A stretch of 64,000 nucleotides of DNA from Cerrena zonata. Lineage: Eukaryota > Basidiomycota > Agaricomycetes > Polyporales > Cerrenaceae. The position numbers and the translations under genes were made by a program. This document shows, piece by piece, positions 60,724-64,000 of this stretch (its first letter is position 1; every line of letters starts with the position of its first letter). The stretch spans positions 496,001-560,000 of the forward strand of contig JASBNA010000025.1 in assembly GCA_038087015.1 (NCBI GenBank), in the 5' to 3' direction. The notes under the pieces were generated by a model. The model ran no database searches. It saw only the letters and a program-made list of their open reading frames with translations, and was not told where the DNA came from.

Positions 60724-61551
60724 ATGGGAACGGGAGGATACCTTGTTTGTCGCTATAAAGGCTGCTACTTCGCTGATAACGCGTATCCTGAGGAACCTGG
60801 CGCATATGTCACTGAAGGGGCTTCCACATTTCGCAAGTTGATAAAATTCACGAAGAACGACTTGCAGGCTCTCCAAATCCATCTTAGGTCGCTAGGTTTG
60901 CTACTAGAAGCCTCTAATTTCTTGATGGACACTGTGGTAGCCTATCCTCCCATAGACTTCGGAACCCATCTTGACATTGTACGCCACAACGGGATATCCA
61001 GAACGTTTACACATATGTTTTCTTACCCAACACTTACACATGGATCCTAAGTACGAATGGAATTACTGTTCTAGTCCATCTGGGTGATCACCTCGTTAGC
61101 TCTTATGACGATGAATCGTTCTATGCATAGATTCTTTCTACCAACTATGAATTGGATGAGCCTCGTCCTGGTACAACAAAGAGTCAGTAGCAACAATTCT
61201 ATCCGGCTCACGCGATCGCCTTGCCGGGATTTACTCCTCATTGATCTGCGATGGACGCGACTTGGCTAGTTTCGCCTTATTTCACTCCGGACGTTGACCG
61301 TAGTCTCCTCCTTGGATAGAGTATCCCAACTCTCAGTTCACAAACAAAAATCCTCAAACTTATTTCACCTGGGCCGCCTGTCCAAGAGTATCTCAGAAAC
61401 TCCTAGTTACCCCATCACAGCAAACACACTCACTTGTTTGTTGGTTCATCCCACTCTAACACACCCTGCCCTCTCGACAAAGGGGGGATCGAGATTTTGG
61501 TCATTGGAGTCCACTTTAGTCCGCTTCTTAGACATTTGGGGAGTTCGTTAA
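60724..61551 (+). pseudogene. Decayed MGTRGY-family copy
   Basis: This starts MGTGGYLVCRYKGCYF, matching the family opening. Later fragments in shifting frames match the complete copy in order: HLGDH with YDDESFYA against LGHHTPIDIYDEEMFYA, then DGRDLASFAL followed by a stop. Multiple stops and shifts break it, and the middle third is largely missing or scrambled. It is a third, older member of the family in the window and lies outside the inverted duplication. Confidence 0.6.
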
Positions 61552-62100
61552 CAGGGCTGTTTCTGTACACACAGACTACTAGAAGCAGTTGTGACTTTCA
61601 ATTGACATACCCTAACAGTAAGTTTAGTTCATCGACTAGCTGCACGACATTCAATATCAAGATTTGGATCAGTAGCAAACACTGTATAAACTCCACCGTT
61701 ATTGCTGTGAAAGAGACATCAATCGCGCTGACATGTCACGAAGCCGCAACCTGCAGACACGGCAAGCACCATAAAAGCAACCCTGCAATAGTTAATCTGA
61801 AAGGTATGTCATGTCTGAACCGCATTTTGAACACCTACGACAACGACGCCAGATGGATTTCTATTCTATAACAAAGCAAATCGCGCCGGTCACTACACTG
61901 CGCAAACGAAACGGGGCAAACACAAGAGGGGGGAGTAGAAAATCGTAAGACTAAAACATCGTAACCACGTCCGATAAGTAGTAAAACCAACTGTCCGTCC
62001 TGTGGATGAAAATGGAATATCGCAAGGTCCGTTATGTGATACGCCACAATGAGATTACAATTCTTTTTTAATTTGATTCTTCTCCTCGACACTTTAACAT
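61552..62100. other. 3' side of GFA1
   Basis: This is probably the GFA1 3' UTR plus spacer. No gene is seen. Confidence 0.45.

Positions 62101-64000
<1,900 letters not shown>

Overview
The window looks like nuclear DNA of a mushroom-forming basidiomycete (Agaricomycetes). Genes are split by many introns of about 45-60 nt with GT-AG or occasional GC-AG borders. Fungal housekeeping proteins (Sec24, glutamine:fructose-6-phosphate aminotransferase, a Tea4/TeaC-type polarity protein) lie among lineage-specific genes: a sesquiterpene synthase, a P450, an H-type lectin, an F-box-like protein and a family whose proteins start MGTRGY. No sequence search was run. Gene models were built by hand from splice signals, reading frame and remembered families.

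Left part (0-14 kb): a triple H-type lectin gene (+), the 5' remnant of an MFS transporter, then a giant 44-exon gene on the minus strand (3140-12005). It reads as one frame of 2,184 codons. It combines a beta-propeller-like region, a guanylate-binding-protein/VLIG-type G domain, a Cys/His-rich zinc-binding stretch and a C-terminal vWFA domain with an intact MIDAS motif. It is the most unusual protein here. A small single-span membrane protein gene follows.

Middle part (14-28 kb): a short-chain dehydrogenase (+), a cytochrome P450 (-), an F-box-like protein (+), a sesquiterpene synthase (-) and an MFS transporter (-) form a plausible terpenoid gene neighbourhood.

25-45 kb: two inverted arms of about 3.2 kb (about 25.32-28.60 and 42.23-45.48 kb) each carry an intact MFS transporter and the start of an MGTRGY-family gene. 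Between the arms lie a C2H2 zinc-finger gene, the Tea4-like gene, SEC24 and a third, older MFS paralogue. SEC24 carries an N-terminal WW domain and two one-base frame shifts.

Right part (46-64 kb): a small DUF4748-like protein gene, then a gene-poor block of about 12 kb. The block holds strand-asymmetric pyrimidine-rich leaders, one weak small gene with a TATA box and a decayed MGTRGY copy. The window ends inside the glucosamine-6-phosphate synthase gene GFA1, whose 5' end lies beyond the right edge.
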